A stretch of 64,000 bases of DNA from NCBI RefSeq assembly GCF_016741875.1, contig NZ_JAERRF010000035.1:1-64000 (forward strand), in the 5' to 3' direction. The notes under the pieces are model-generated. The model saw only the letters and a program-made list of their open reading frames with translations. It was not told where the DNA came from and ran no database searches. How positions within the stretch are numbered: the first letter of the stretch is position 1; each line of letters begins with the position of its first letter. This DNA comes from Streptomyces coffeae (GTDB lineage Bacteria; Actinomycetota; Actinomycetes; Streptomycetales; Streptomycetaceae). The position numbers and the translations under genes are program-made. Below, in pieces: positions 1 through 8,500 of the stretch.

Positions 1-123
1 CAACTCCTCCAGCCGGAGCGCATCGGTGTGAAGCTCTCCGAGGAGTTCCAGCTGCACCCCGAGCAGTCCACGGACGCCATCGTCATCCACCACCCCGAGG
101 CCACGTACTTCAACGCACGGTAG
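1..123 (+). CDS. C-terminal end of an unidentified protein (partial)
   Basis: The first 40 codons of the window are open and end in TAG at 121-123; the start lies outside the window. The tail is hydrophilic and ends in HHPEATYFNAR. It contains no motif I can assign to a family. It converges on the ATP-grasp gene on the other strand, 62 bases away, and may belong to the same biosynthetic island, but this cannot be tested here. The codon use is typical for the rest of the window, so it is likely a real gene end. Confidence 0.6.
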   Translation, partial: QLLQPERIGVKLSEEFQLHPEQSTDAIVIHHPEATYFNAR

Positions 124-185
124 GTGCGGTCGAACACCTCATGCCGTGGGCCGGGGCCCGAAGGCCCCGGCCCACCGCCGGGCTT

Positions 186-1457
186 CTAGCCCACCCGGAA
201 GATCTGAGCGGCCAGGTCGTCCGCGATCTCCAGGTGTTCCGCGGGCGGGACGTCCTGTGCCTTGCGGCCGGGCCAGAAGCACTCCACGTATCCCTCACGG
301 GTCAGATAGTTCGCCGGAGGCTCGGACACGGCGCCCACGGTGGCGGAGACCTCGTAGCCGGTCACCGCCTCCGGGACGCGGGTGGGTGCCCCGATCCCGG
401 TGATCGTGCCGTTGGCTGCCTTGAGCACCGCGATGGCGGCCACTCCCCTGGCCTCCGGGCTCGTCGGCCCCGGGTCGGGAAGGTCCAGGTAGGACGCGAT
501 GTGCAGGGCGTACGGGGAAAGCCCGGTGGCCCGTTCCACCTGGTCCAGGATGCCACCACCGGCCGTCCGGGCGCCCACCTCGATGACCACCGGTTCGTGC
601 CCGTCCTGCCGCCGGATCTCCACATGGGCCAGTCCACGGTCGAGCCCGATCGCCTCACACGCCCTGACGGCCAGGTCACGCAGCGCCGTGTCGTCCACGT
701 GGACACTGGGCACACGGTGTCCGATCTCGGCGAAGTGCGGATGGGGGCCCAGCGCCTTGTCCACGACGGCCAGTACTTCACGCCGCTCGCCGTGGTTGAG
801 CACCTCCACGGACACCTCTTCGGTGAGGTCGCAGAACTCCTCGACCTGGACGCTCCGGTTGACGACGGAGAAGGTGGCGGCGTTACGGTCGATGATCTCC
901 ATGACGTACTGGAACGCCTCCTGGGCCTCGGCCGTCGAGCTGACCAGCCGGACGCCCAGGCTGCCGCCGAACGCGGCCGGTTTGATCACACAGGGCAGCC
1001 CCAGCTCGGCGACCGCCGCCTCCACCTCGGCGGCGTCCGCGACCTTGACGTAGCGCGGTGTCCGCACCCCGGCGGCCCGCAGCACATCCTTCATCCGGTC
1101 CTTGTTGATGGAGGAGTTCTCGATCGCCTCGCGGGAGAGGTAGGGGACCCCGTAGTGCTCGGCGATCGCGAAGCCCGCCCAGAGACCGCCGTCGATGAAG
1201 GGGACGACGGCCGCCGGGCGCAGCCCGCTCTCCCGCTCGAACTCCTGGACCGCTTCGAGGGCCGCCCGAGGGGCGAAGGGGTCTCCGGTGATGATGTGAT
1301 CGAAGAACTTGGCCGAGCGGGCGCCGGGGGCGGCGAAGATGGTGGCAATCGGCCCCGGGAAGAGGCGGATCGCGGACACCAGCGCCCGCTCCCGCAGGGC
1401 CATATGGGCCCCGATCGCCAGGAGGTAGCCATCGGAGCGGGCAGGGGTACGGATCAT
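186..1457 (-). CDS. ATP-grasp family ligase
   Basis: A 423-residue protein of the ATP-grasp superfamily, which couples ATP hydrolysis to joining a carboxylate to an amine through an acyl-phosphate. The N-terminal third is a preATP-grasp-like domain. The nucleotide-binding part carries NKDRMKDVLRAAGV (about residue 123) and the lysine/glycine-rich loop KPAAFGGSLGVRLV (about 170). The metal-binding end reads VEIRR...VIEVGARTAGGGI (about 290-310). The ATG at 1455-1457 is preferred because GGAAGG precedes it; an ATG at 1502 in the same frame would add 15 residues. It resembles the stand-alone L-amino-acid ligases of natural-product clusters more than primary-metabolism members. A second ATP-grasp gene lies at 12487-13755, which suggests two ligations or two substrates in one pathway. 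The substrate is not predictable from the sequence. Confidence 0.85.
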   Translation of the reverse strand: MIRTPARSDGYLLAIGAHMALRERALVSAIRLFPGPIATIFAAPGARSAKFFDHIITGDPFAPRAALEAVQEFERESGLRPAAVVPFIDGGLWAGFAIAEHYGVPYLSREAIENSSINKDRMKDVLRAAGVRTPRYVKVADAAEVEAAVAELGLPCVIKPAAFGGSLGVRLVSSTAEAQEAFQYVMEIIDRNAATFSVVNRSVQVEEFCDLTEEVSVEVLNHGERREVLAVVDKALGPHPHFAEIGHRVPSVHVDDTALRDLAVRACEAIGLDRGLAHVEIRRQDGHEPVVIEVGARTAGGGILDQVERATGLSPYALHIASYLDLPDPGPTSPEARGVAAIAVLKAANGTITGIGAPTRVPEAVTGYEVSATVGAVSEPPANYLTREGYVECFWPGRKAQDVPPAEHLEIADDLAAQIFRVG

Positions 1458-1601
1458 GTCCGCCTTCCGAGCGGGCACCGACACTGCGCGGAACGGCGCC
1501 ATCTGTCAGATCGTCAGCCGAGTCTACGGCGGCTGCCGCTATCGGGTCGAGGACGCCACGACATCCGTGATTCGCGTCAACTGCCTTTGTATGCTGCCTA
1601 T

Positions 1602-2780
1602 ATGGCCCACGCAACGAATCCGTCGACGACCACCGGCTGCTTCGCGGATCCCCTGGGCGGCCTGGACGACGCCACCTGGGACGAGCTGGCGGCCGACCGC
1701 TTCTACTCCTCCGCCCTGTGGCTGCGGCTGTGCGCGCTGGAGCCCGGCGGTGTGTCCGGGGCGGTCCACACCCGGCTCGCGGGCGGCGGGCGGGCCGCGG
1801 TGCCGGTCTCCGCGGTGACGGGCGAGCAGAACACCAACTACCGCTGGAGCGATGTGCTGGCCCGGCACGGCCTTCCCCAGCCCCCGCCGCAGGGCGTCCT
1901 GGTGGGTCAGCGGCGTGGCTATCTCGGCCATCTGCTCACCGGGGCACGGCACACGTCGGACGCTGCGCACACCGCTGAGGCGGCGCAGGGCCTGCTGGCG
2001 GGGGTCCGCGCGGCCGGGTCGCCGCTGGAGGACACCCGCACCCGGGTGGCGATGTACTTCACCAGCGAGGACGTGGCCTCGCTGCGTGCCGCCGGGGTGG
2101 ACACCCTGCCGGTCGTGCTGGCCGCGGACGCCGCGATCGACGTACCGGAAGGCGGCTGGGACGCCTGGCTGGCCTCGCTGACCTCCAAGCGGCGGCAGAC
2201 GGTACGCCGGGAGCTGTCCGACTTCGACCGGGCCGGATACCGGGTGGAGCACCATCTGCTGCCCGAGGTGTACGGCGATGTGGCCCGGCTGGCCGCCGGG
2301 ACCCAGCGGCGGTACGGCCATACGGTGGACCTGGACGCGTTCACCGAGGGCTTCCGCCGCCACGGCGAGCTGGCGGGCGAGGTCGCCGAGGTGCTGTTGC
2401 TGCGCGCCCCGGACGACGGGGCCGCGATCGGCTGCTGTATGTACTGCCGCAGTGGCGACACCGTGTACGCCCGGGCCGTGGGGTTCGACTATCCGAGGCT
2501 GCGGGGCGCGGCGGAGTACGCCAACCTCACGTACTACCGGCTGCTGGGCCTGCCGGGGGTGCGCCGGCTGCATCTGGGGATGTCCTCGCCCGGCGCCAAG
2601 GTGCTGCGGGGCGCCCGGCTGAGCCCGCTGTGGCTGTTGGATCTGTCGGAGGACAGTGTGCTGCGCGGCCATGACGACGCGGTCCGGACGCACAACCGTG
2701 CCTTCGCCGAGGAGCTCCGCGCGTCGGTCCCGGCGGTCAAGGGCGCGCTGGACGAGGACGAGTGGACGGTGTATGCCTGA
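1602..2780 (+). CDS. FemAB-like / GNAT-fold aminoacyl- or acyltransferase
   Basis: A 392-residue protein. The region around residues 180-360 has the arrangement of FemAB-like (peptidoglycan-biosynthesis type, GNAT fold) transferases: a basic SKRRQTVRREL helix, then ...AEYANLTYYRLL and RRLHLGMSSPGAKVLRGA near the C-terminus. Members transfer an aminoacyl or acyl group to an amine, usually from aminoacyl-tRNA or a thioester. No Shine-Dalgarno sequence is visible before ATG 1602. TATGCT at 1590-1595 ends six bases before the start, so the transcript may be leaderless. The same frame is open for 1.4 kb upstream, but that part is antisense to the ATP-grasp gene. Its neighbours suggest it adds an amino acid or acyl unit to the island's product, or gives self-resistance. 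The family call is fairly sure and the role is inference. Confidence 0.7.
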   Translation: MAHATNPSTTTGCFADPLGGLDDATWDELAADRFYSSALWLRLCALEPGGVSGAVHTRLAGGGRAAVPVSAVTGEQNTNYRWSDVLARHGLPQPPPQGVLVGQRRGYLGHLLTGARHTSDAAHTAEAAQGLLAGVRAAGSPLEDTRTRVAMYFTSEDVASLRAAGVDTLPVVLAADAAIDVPEGGWDAWLASLTSKRRQTVRRELSDFDRAGYRVEHHLLPEVYGDVARLAAGTQRRYGHTVDLDAFTEGFRRHGELAGEVAEVLLLRAPDDGAAIGCCMYCRSGDTVYARAVGFDYPRLRGAAEYANLTYYRLLGLPGVRRLHLGMSSPGAKVLRGARLSPLWLLDLSEDSVLRGHDDAVRTHNRAFAEELRASVPAVKGALDEDEWTVYA

Positions 2781-2818
2781 GGCGGCGGCCGGAGGGGAGC
2801 GACCGGTCCGCGGTGGGG

Positions 2819-4090
2819 TCAGGGGGTCTCGCTCTTCGTCCCGACCGGCTCGGCGGTCCGCGCGGGAGGTGTCGGTGTCTCACCGGTGAAGCGCCGCGCG
2901 GTCGGCAGCGCCAGCACCACCAGCACGCTGAGCACATGCCAGCCCGCGCCGAACAGCAGGACGTTGTCGGCCCCGACGGCGTCCGCCACCGAGGCGGCGA
3001 CCGCGAGGCCGAGGGGTGCCGGCGCGTAGGAGCACAGGGTGCTGAGCGAGGTGATCCGGGCCATCACCTCGGCGGGGACATGGCGTTGCAGTGTCGATGA
3101 CCACACGGCGTTGAAGACGGCGGAGCCGGTCCCGGCGAGCAACGCGCCTCCGGCGATGACGGCCAGCGGCAGGTCCAGGGCGAGGGCCAGCAGCGGAAGC
3201 GCCCAGGTCACATGGAAGGCGGTGAGCACCACCAGCGGCCGGGAGGGGCTGCGGCCCATGATGACCGGTCCGGTGGCCACCGCGCCGATGCCGAGCGCGG
3301 TGAGCACGATCCCCCAGTCGTCCGCCCCGCCGAAGCGCTCCTTGGCGAGCGCCGGGCCGAGGACGATGAGCGGTGCGTAGACGACGGAGTTGAACAGGGC
3401 GAACCGCGCGCTGGTGATCCAGATCCAGGGGCGTGACCGCCAGGCGTGCCAGCCATCGGCGAGGTCGCGCACCGGTGAGTGGCGTTCCTTCCCTCGTTTC
3501 GCGGGCACCCGGATCGAGACGAGGGTGATCGCGCTGACGGCGAAGGTGAGGGCGTCGATGGCCAGGACGGCGCCGGGTTCGAGCGCGGCGGCGACGGCGC
3601 CCGCCGCGGCGGGTCCCAGCACCCGGCCGATGTCCCTGGCCAGCCCGAGGTAGGTGTTGGCGTCGTGCAGATCGTCGGCCGCGACCAGCTGTGGGGTGAG
3701 GCCACCGAGGGCGGGCATGTAGAACCCGGCCGCGGCGTTCTGCACCATGTACAGGATGATCAGCCAGTACAGCGGCGGATGTCCGAAGAGGATGAGCGCG
3801 GCGAACGACGCCTCCCCCGCACAGCGGACGGTGTCGCAGCAGAGCATCACCGTACGGCGGCTGAAGCGGTCCGCGATCACGCCGCCGGCCAGCAGACAGC
3901 AGACATTGGCGGCGACCCCGGCGGTCAGGACGTAGCCGAGCCCGGCGGCGGAGTGACCGCTGTCCAGGACGGCGAACGCCACGCCGACGGCCTCCATGCC
4001 GGTGCCGAACAGGGAGGCGAAGTAGCCGATGTAGAAGCGCCGGAACCGGGGGTCGCGCAGCAGCCGGGTCGAGGCCGTCCACCTCTTCAT
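2819..4090 (-). CDS. MFS transporter
   Basis: A 423-residue polytopic membrane protein of the major facilitator superfamily with about 12 hydrophobic segments. The cytoplasmic-loop signature between the second and third helices appears as GGVIADRFSRRTVML (about residue 73). The overall look is that of the MFS_3/enterobactin-exporter-like group common in Streptomyces clusters. ATG at 4088-4090 is preceded by GGCAGGAG. It is the last gene of the leftward run that starts with the carrier protein at 8255, 64 bases after the flavin monooxygenase gene. Export of, and so resistance to, the island's product is the natural role. The substrate is inferred from context only. Confidence 0.85.
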   Translation of the reverse strand: MKRWTASTRLLRDPRFRRFYIGYFASLFGTGMEAVGVAFAVLDSGHSAAGLGYVLTAGVAANVCCLLAGGVIADRFSRRTVMLCCDTVRCAGEASFAALILFGHPPLYWLIILYMVQNAAAGFYMPALGGLTPQLVAADDLHDANTYLGLARDIGRVLGPAAAGAVAAALEPGAVLAIDALTFAVSAITLVSIRVPAKRGKERHSPVRDLADGWHAWRSRPWIWITSARFALFNSVVYAPLIVLGPALAKERFGGADDWGIVLTALGIGAVATGPVIMGRSPSRPLVVLTAFHVTWALPLLALALDLPLAVIAGGALLAGTGSAVFNAVWSSTLQRHVPAEVMARITSLSTLCSYAPAPLGLAVAASVADAVGADNVLLFGAGWHVLSVLVVLALPTARRFTGETPTPPARTAEPVGTKSETP

Positions 4091-4154
4091 GGGGTACTCC
4101 TGCCGGGTTGTGCCGTGAGCTGACCGGATTGCCGGGCGGGCGCCGGTGCGGTGG

Positions 4155-5159
4155 TCAGGGGCATACGCACGCCTGGACCACCCGGCCCACGAGGGCGTAC
4201 TCGGCGCTGTCGGGGGCCAGGTCGATGATGAGGTCGGTGACGCCCAGGGCCCGGCACGACATCAGCCATGCGGCCACCTGGTCCACCGAGCCCACCAGTT
4301 TCGGCGCGTCGATCCCCCGTGCCGGTGCCCCGTACCAGAGGCGTTCGTCGTGGATCTCCTCCTCCTCGGCGAGGGCGTAACTGGCCAGGTGCTCGCTGGA
4401 GACCACCTGGGACATGAACATCCGCCCGGCGATCTGCTGCCGCCGGTCGGGTGTGCCGAGGCGGTGGGCAGCCGCCCATGCCTCGTCCTCGGTATCCCGG
4501 GCGACCACGCCGACGAGCATGGAGACCCGGTCCGTGTGCTGTTCCTCGCGGGCCCGGTCGACGCTCTCGGCGAGTGCGGTCCGCGGCCGGGCCATCATCA
4601 GCACGCAGTCGGCCGGGACCAGGCCCGGGGTGGCGGAGGAGGGGGTGACGAGGAGGGAGCGTCCGGTGGCGGGGTCGCAGCGCTGGTCCAGTTCGGTCCG
4701 CAACCGCTCGGCGTAACGGCCCAGTTCCGCGCGGGCGGCGACCTTGTCGCCGTGGTCGTCGGCCGCGGCGCGGGAGGGGCGGGTGGCCCCGGCGACCAGA
4801 TTGACATGGGTGGGGCGGCCGAAGCGGTAGCCGAGGTCGGCGACGCGGCGCGCCACCGACGCGGCGCTCTCCTGGTGGGGGCGGACGGCGACGATGGGTT
4901 CGAGCGCGGTGGAGCCCGCGAGGACGTCGAAGCCGGCGAGCCAGGGGTCCATGGCCACCGGGAAGTCGTAGACGAACGCTCCGGTGACCCCGATCGCCTC
5001 GGCGGCGTCCATATAGGCGGTGAGCCGCTTGAGGTAGTCCGAGGGCTCCAGTGTGCCGCCGTAGCCGAACTGCGCGGAGTGCGGAGGGACGATGAAGCTC
5101 AGTGTCAGCGGCCACGACGGCACGGGCCGATCCCCTTCCTCGGGCTCGGTGAATGTCAT
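4155..5159 (-). CDS. LLM-class flavin-dependent oxidoreductase
   Basis: A 334-residue luciferase-like monooxygenase of the SsuD/alkanesulfonate monooxygenase type. Typical features are the opening strand PLTLSFIVPPHSAQFGY, the AGSTALEPIVAVRPHQESAAS segment and the flavin-region sequence RPTHVNLVAGATRPSR, then a C-terminal PKLVGSVDQVAAWL. Such enzymes use reduced FMN and oxygen for oxidative C-S cleavage, N-oxidation or Baeyer-Villiger-like steps. The start ATG at 5157-5159 overlaps the P450 stop as ATGA, so the longer reading frame to 5219 was rejected. It is translationally coupled to the P450, so the two oxygenases probably act on the same scaffold. The exact reaction cannot be read from the sequence. 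Confidence 0.85.
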   Translation of the reverse strand: MTFTEPEEGDRPVPSWPLTLSFIVPPHSAQFGYGGTLEPSDYLKRLTAYMDAAEAIGVTGAFVYDFPVAMDPWLAGFDVLAGSTALEPIVAVRPHQESAASVARRVADLGYRFGRPTHVNLVAGATRPSRAAADDHGDKVAARAELGRYAERLRTELDQRCDPATGRSLLVTPSSATPGLVPADCVLMMARPRTALAESVDRAREEQHTDRVSMLVGVVARDTEDEAWAAAHRLGTPDRRQQIAGRMFMSQVVSSEHLASYALAEEEEIHDERLWYGAPARGIDAPKLVGSVDQVAAWLMSCRALGVTDLIIDLAPDSAEYALVGRVVQACVCP

Positions 5160-6532
5160 CCGACACCCACGGGCGGTCTGATCTCCCGCACCGCCACCGG
5201 GACCCCGCCGTCGGGCCACATGGTGGCCACCCCGGTGGGCCGGACCGTGCTGCGGACCGGAGCGAGATCGGTGCGGCGGGCCAACTCGGCGATGAGCAGC
5301 TTAAGTTCCAGCTCGGCGAAGGCGTATCCGATGCATCGACGGTAGCCCCCGCCGAACGGGACGAAGCTGTAGGGCACGGGTTCGCGGTAGTCCGGGGCGG
5401 CGGTGTTCCAGCGCTCCGGGCGGAACCGAAGCGGGTCGGTCCACAGCCGGGGCATCCGGTGGGTGACGTACTGCGAGTAGAGCACCTGGGCGCCCCTGGG
5501 GATGAGGTGTCCGCCGAACTCGAAGTCCTCCACCGAGGTCCTGCCGGTGAGCACACCCGGGGTGTACAGGCGCAGGATCTCGGAGACGGTCCAGCCGATG
5601 TAGTCCATCCTGCCGATCAGTTCCGCGGTCAGCGGCTCCTCCCCCGCGGTCCACGCCACCTCCTCCCGGACGCGGCGCAGCACCTCGGGGTGTTTCAGCA
5701 GGGCGTACACCGCCCATCCGGCCGCCGAGCTGCTGGAGTCGTAGCCGGAGGCGATGAGGCTGATGACCTGGTCGCGCACCTCGAGGTCGGCGAGGTGGTC
5801 GCCCTCGAAGTACGACGCGAGCAGGGCGTCGAGGACATCGCCCTGGTCGTTGGGTTCGGCCCGCCGCCGGGCGATCTCGGCCCGTACATACCGGTCGACG
5901 CGCTCACGCGCGGCCATCGCCCGATGGTAGGCGGTGCCGGGCAGATCGTGGTCGAAGCGCAGGAACGGGGAGCGGTTGATGTAGTTCAGGGCGGTCTGGA
6001 GTTCACGGCCGATCTCGTCGGTGTGGGCCTTCAGCCGGTCGCCGAAGAGCGAACGGATGGCGATCCGCCGGATGCAGGAGCGCACATCGGCGAAGGCGTC
6101 CACGGTGTGTCCGGGCCGCCATCCGTCGATCATGCGGTGGATCTCGTCCACCATGACCGGGACATAGCCCTCGATGCGCTTGCGGACGAAGGCGGGACGA
6201 ACCAGCGCACGGCGCCGCCGGTGGTCCTCCCCGTCGCTGACGACCATGGCGTTGGCGCCGACCACCGGAATGAGGAGGGTGAGGACGTCGCGGGAGAGGA
6301 ACTTGGGGTTGCGCGGTGAGTCGGTGAGCAGCAGTTCATTGGCCTCGGCGCCGAAGAGCAGCACATACTTCTGGCCACCGACGCCGAACGCGCACACCCG
6401 CCCGTAGCCGCGGTGCAGATCGAGCAGGGCGTCGTAGGGCTTGCCGAGCAGCCCCTTGAGGTAGCGGAGGTGGCCGAGCGGGGTGGGGCCCGGCAGCCGG
6501 TTCACCAGGGCCCTGGTGCGGGCGCTGCCCAT
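5156..6532 (-). CDS. cytochrome P450
   Basis: A 458-residue cytochrome P450. The I-helix oxygen-activation segment is ASGYDSSSSAAGWA (about residue 260), where serine replaces the usual threonine of AGxDT. The ExxR pair is EILRLYTP (about 316). The haem loop FGGGYRRCIGYAFAELELKL (about 395-414) supplies the axial cysteine. The length and the closing helix resemble CYP102/CYP110-like fatty-acyl or carrier-bound substrate P450s more than the roughly 400-residue CYP105/107 types. It sits in a leftward run with two carrier proteins, so a carrier-bound substrate is plausible but unproven. No ferredoxin gene lies beside it. Confidence 0.93.
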   Translation of the reverse strand: MGSARTRALVNRLPGPTPLGHLRYLKGLLGKPYDALLDLHRGYGRVCAFGVGGQKYVLLFGAEANELLLTDSPRNPKFLSRDVLTLLIPVVGANAMVVSDGEDHRRRRALVRPAFVRKRIEGYVPVMVDEIHRMIDGWRPGHTVDAFADVRSCIRRIAIRSLFGDRLKAHTDEIGRELQTALNYINRSPFLRFDHDLPGTAYHRAMAARERVDRYVRAEIARRRAEPNDQGDVLDALLASYFEGDHLADLEVRDQVISLIASGYDSSSSAAGWAVYALLKHPEVLRRVREEVAWTAGEEPLTAELIGRMDYIGWTVSEILRLYTPGVLTGRTSVEDFEFGGHLIPRGAQVLYSQYVTHRMPRLWTDPLRFRPERWNTAAPDYREPVPYSFVPFGGGYRRCIGYAFAELELKLLIAELARRTDLAPVRSTVRPTGVATMWPDGGVPVAVREIRPPVGVG

Positions 6533-6540
6533 GTCCGCCC

Positions 6541-7674
6541 CTATTCCGTCCCGGCCGGTGCCACCGGCCGTGCCGCGCCGGGCAGCCGGGGCAGTCCGAG
6601 GTCGTCGTAGAGCGCCCGAACCAGTGCGTAGCGACGGGCGAAGGTTCTGACGTCGTCGAGCCGGCCGTTCCAGTAGACCGCCACCACCAGGTCGAACAGC
6701 GGGTCCACCAGCAGTGTGGAGGTGTTGCCACCGGCGTGGCCGAAGGTCCGTGCGGAGGTGCGGCGGCCGAAGATGGCCGGGAGGGTCATCACGCCGAGGC
6801 CGTAGGGGAAGTCGGTGTCGCAGATGGAACGGTCCGGCGAACCGGGCCAGTGGGTGGAGGTCAGCGCCTCCACCGTGGCGGGCCCGACCAGCGGAACACC
6901 CTGGTGGACGCCCTTCGCCAGCAGCACTTCACCGACGACGCGCAGATCCCGTACCGCGCCCCAGACGCCGACACCGGGCAGCGGGAGCGCACTGGCCAGC
7001 CGCATATAGGCCAGCCCCGCTTCCTGGTCGGCCGAGGCGGTGACGGTCACCTGACGGTCGGCGGGTACGCCGGGGTCGAGGCCGAGGGTGGCGGTGAGGC
7101 CGAGGTGGTCGAAGAGGTCGCGGTAACTGTCCCCGGACCGGCCGCCGTTGAGGGTGGTGAGCAGCCGGTCCAGCACAAACCAGGTGGTCACCGGGTTGTA
7201 GACCATCGCGGCGCCGGGCAGCGGCCCGGTGCCGGCGTCGCAGATCACCGCCCAGATCAGCGCCTCGATATCGGACCAGGTGAACGCGGAGAGATCGGTG
7301 TCCCCGGTGTTCACGGCCAGCACCGGGTCCGGCATGCCCACGGTGTGGGTGAGCAGATCGCGGACCTTGACCCGCTCCTTGCCGCCGCCGGTGAACTCCG
7401 GGAGGACCTTGCACACCGGAGTGTCGGGGTCGACGGCCCCGGACTCCCACGCCCGGCCGAAGGCCAGGGCGCCGACCGGCTTGGAGGAGCAGGTCCAGGG
7501 GACGAAGGTGTCGCTGGTCATCGGGTGGCCCGCGCCGTTGTCACCGACGGCGAGGTCGACGACCTGTCCCCGGCAGGACACCGAGAGCTGCACTCCGGTC
7601 TCGATTCCGCGGTCGATCTCGGCATCGAACAGCCGTCGCACCGCGCTCAGTTCGAGCTCCGTGGTCACGGTCAT
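6541..7674 (-). CDS. class C beta-lactamase-fold enzyme with cysteine in place of the catalytic serine
   Basis: A 377-residue member of the serine beta-lactamase/DD-peptidase/LovD-type transacylase superfamily. In the family, the motif SxxK supplies the nucleophile and base. Here the aligned sequence reads PWTCSSKPVGAL, so Cys62 occupies the serine position and Lys65 is kept; the codon is TGC at 7489-7491. The second motif is AMVYNPVTTWF with Tyr159, matching the YxN/YxP position. There is no signal peptide, so it is cytoplasmic, unlike true beta-lactamases. It ends 8 bases before the P450 start and overlaps the next carrier-like gene by ATGA. LovD-like and CapW-like relatives move acyl groups from carrier proteins or esters to amines; a thiol nucleophile would suit thioester chemistry. 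The family is sure, the reaction is inferred. Confidence 0.85.
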   Translation of the reverse strand: MTVTTELELSAVRRLFDAEIDRGIETGVQLSVSCRGQVVDLAVGDNGAGHPMTSDTFVPWTCSSKPVGALAFGRAWESGAVDPDTPVCKVLPEFTGGGKERVKVRDLLTHTVGMPDPVLAVNTGDTDLSAFTWSDIEALIWAVICDAGTGPLPGAAMVYNPVTTWFVLDRLLTTLNGGRSGDSYRDLFDHLGLTATLGLDPGVPADRQVTVTASADQEAGLAYMRLASALPLPGVGVWGAVRDLRVVGEVLLAKGVHQGVPLVGPATVEALTSTHWPGSPDRSICDTDFPYGLGVMTLPAIFGRRTSARTFGHAGGNTSTLLVDPLFDLVVAVYWNGRLDDVRTFARRYALVRALYDDLGLPRLPGAARPVAPAGTE

Positions 7675-7925
7675 GAGGACGCGGCTCCCGGGGTGGTGGA
7701 GAAGACCATCTCGTAGACATCACGGAGCGTCGCGGTGTCCCAGCGGGCCACCAGCTCCGCCTCCACATCGGCGGGGAGGTCGACGCCGAGGTCGTCGAGC
7801 CAGGCCAGGACCGCGAAGTCCCCGGCGGTCAGCCGGCTCAGCGGCGTGGTCTCGTAGTCCTGGGTGACGGCGGTGGCGAGCAGGGGGCGGACGAATTCCT
7901 CGAACGTGGGTACGTGGGTGCTCAT
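7671..7925 (-). CDS. small acyl-carrier-like protein lacking the canonical DS motif
   Basis: An 84-residue acidic helical protein. The second half (LTAGDFAVLAWLDDLGVDLP, then ATLRDVYEMV) parallels helices II-IV of acyl carrier proteins, including the LGVDLP turn and the closing helix. The phosphopantetheine site D-S-L/M is not present. The nearest serine is in TPLSRL, two residues too far from the LGV turn. It overlaps the Cys-type beta-lactamase-fold gene by ATGA and follows the true carrier protein by 57 bases. It could be a non-modified partner, a docking or inhibitor protein, or a divergent carrier. The fold assignment comes from pattern only. Confidence 0.6.
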   Translation of the reverse strand: MSTHVPTFEEFVRPLLATAVTQDYETTPLSRLTAGDFAVLAWLDDLGVDLPADVEAELVARWDTATLRDVYEMVFSTTPGAASS

Positions 7926-7982
7926 CCCGGTGGGTGTCTCCCGTCTGGTCGGGACGGTGGCGCGTCCGGACGCCGCGCGGGC

Positions 7983-8255
7983 TCAGGCCCGCTCACCCAG
8001 CAGGGAGCGGACGGCGGCCTCCAGCGACGGCAGGTAGGCGAAAGTCTCCCGCACCAGCAGTTCGTCGGGGAACTGCACGCCGAAGGATTCCTCGAGAGTG
8101 ATGACCAGTTCGATTGCGGACATCGAGTCCAGGCCGACATCGGGCAGCCGGACGGTGGCCCAGTCCACGTCGGGCGGCACGTTCCGCAGATGGCTGTTGA
8201 GTGTCTCCACCAGTCGGTCGGTGATGGCCGGGCCGGTGGTGTCGATCCCGCTCAA
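7983..8255 (-). CDS. acyl/peptidyl carrier protein
   Basis: A 90-residue stand-alone carrier protein. The attachment motif is VGLDSMSAIEL with Ser44 as the predicted 4'-phosphopantetheine site, followed by the expected LEESFGVQFPDELL and a C-terminal helix SLEAAVRSLLG. It is the first gene of the leftward run of six genes ending at 2819 (this protein, the carrier-like protein, beta-lactamase-fold enzyme, P450, flavin monooxygenase, MFS). No phosphopantetheinyl transferase lies nearby, so a genomic one must activate it. No adenylation domain is in view; an ATP-grasp protein or an enzyme outside the window would have to load it. Confidence 0.9.
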   Translation of the reverse strand: MSGIDTTGPAITDRLVETLNSHLRNVPPDVDWATVRLPDVGLDSMSAIELVITLEESFGVQFPDELLVRETFAYLPSLEAAVRSLLGERA

Positions 8256-8500
8256 GAGACCCCCCTCTCTCTGCGATGCGCCCGTGTCACATCGAGCCCC
8301 AGGAGGCTCAACGGCCCTGTTCCGTAACGGACTTGGGCCGACTTCCGCGGACGGCGAATGGGAGTACAGTAAGCGCGCGATCTACCCGCTGCAAGCTTGG
8401 GCCGACGGGCGCGGCAGGCGACCGGCCCGCGGAATCGGGGCATCCGCCGGGGCACCACCGCGGCTGCCGTACGCGACGAACCAGGAACGGACGCTGCGAC

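Noticed and set aside
141..1601. Extension of the FemAB-like gene to a start at 141
   Set aside because: The added 487 codons are antisense to the ATP-grasp gene and have no family resemblance; homology begins at ATG 1602.
1539..2693. Leftward open frame of 384 codons opposite the FemAB-like gene
   Set aside because: No ribosome binding site or motif, and high Gln/His/Arg content typical of antisense shadows.
8333..8370. Promoter for the PLP decarboxylase (TTGGGC ... TACAGT)
   Set aside because: The spacing (26 bases) is too long and the closer -35 candidate TTCCGC is a poor match, so I did not list it.
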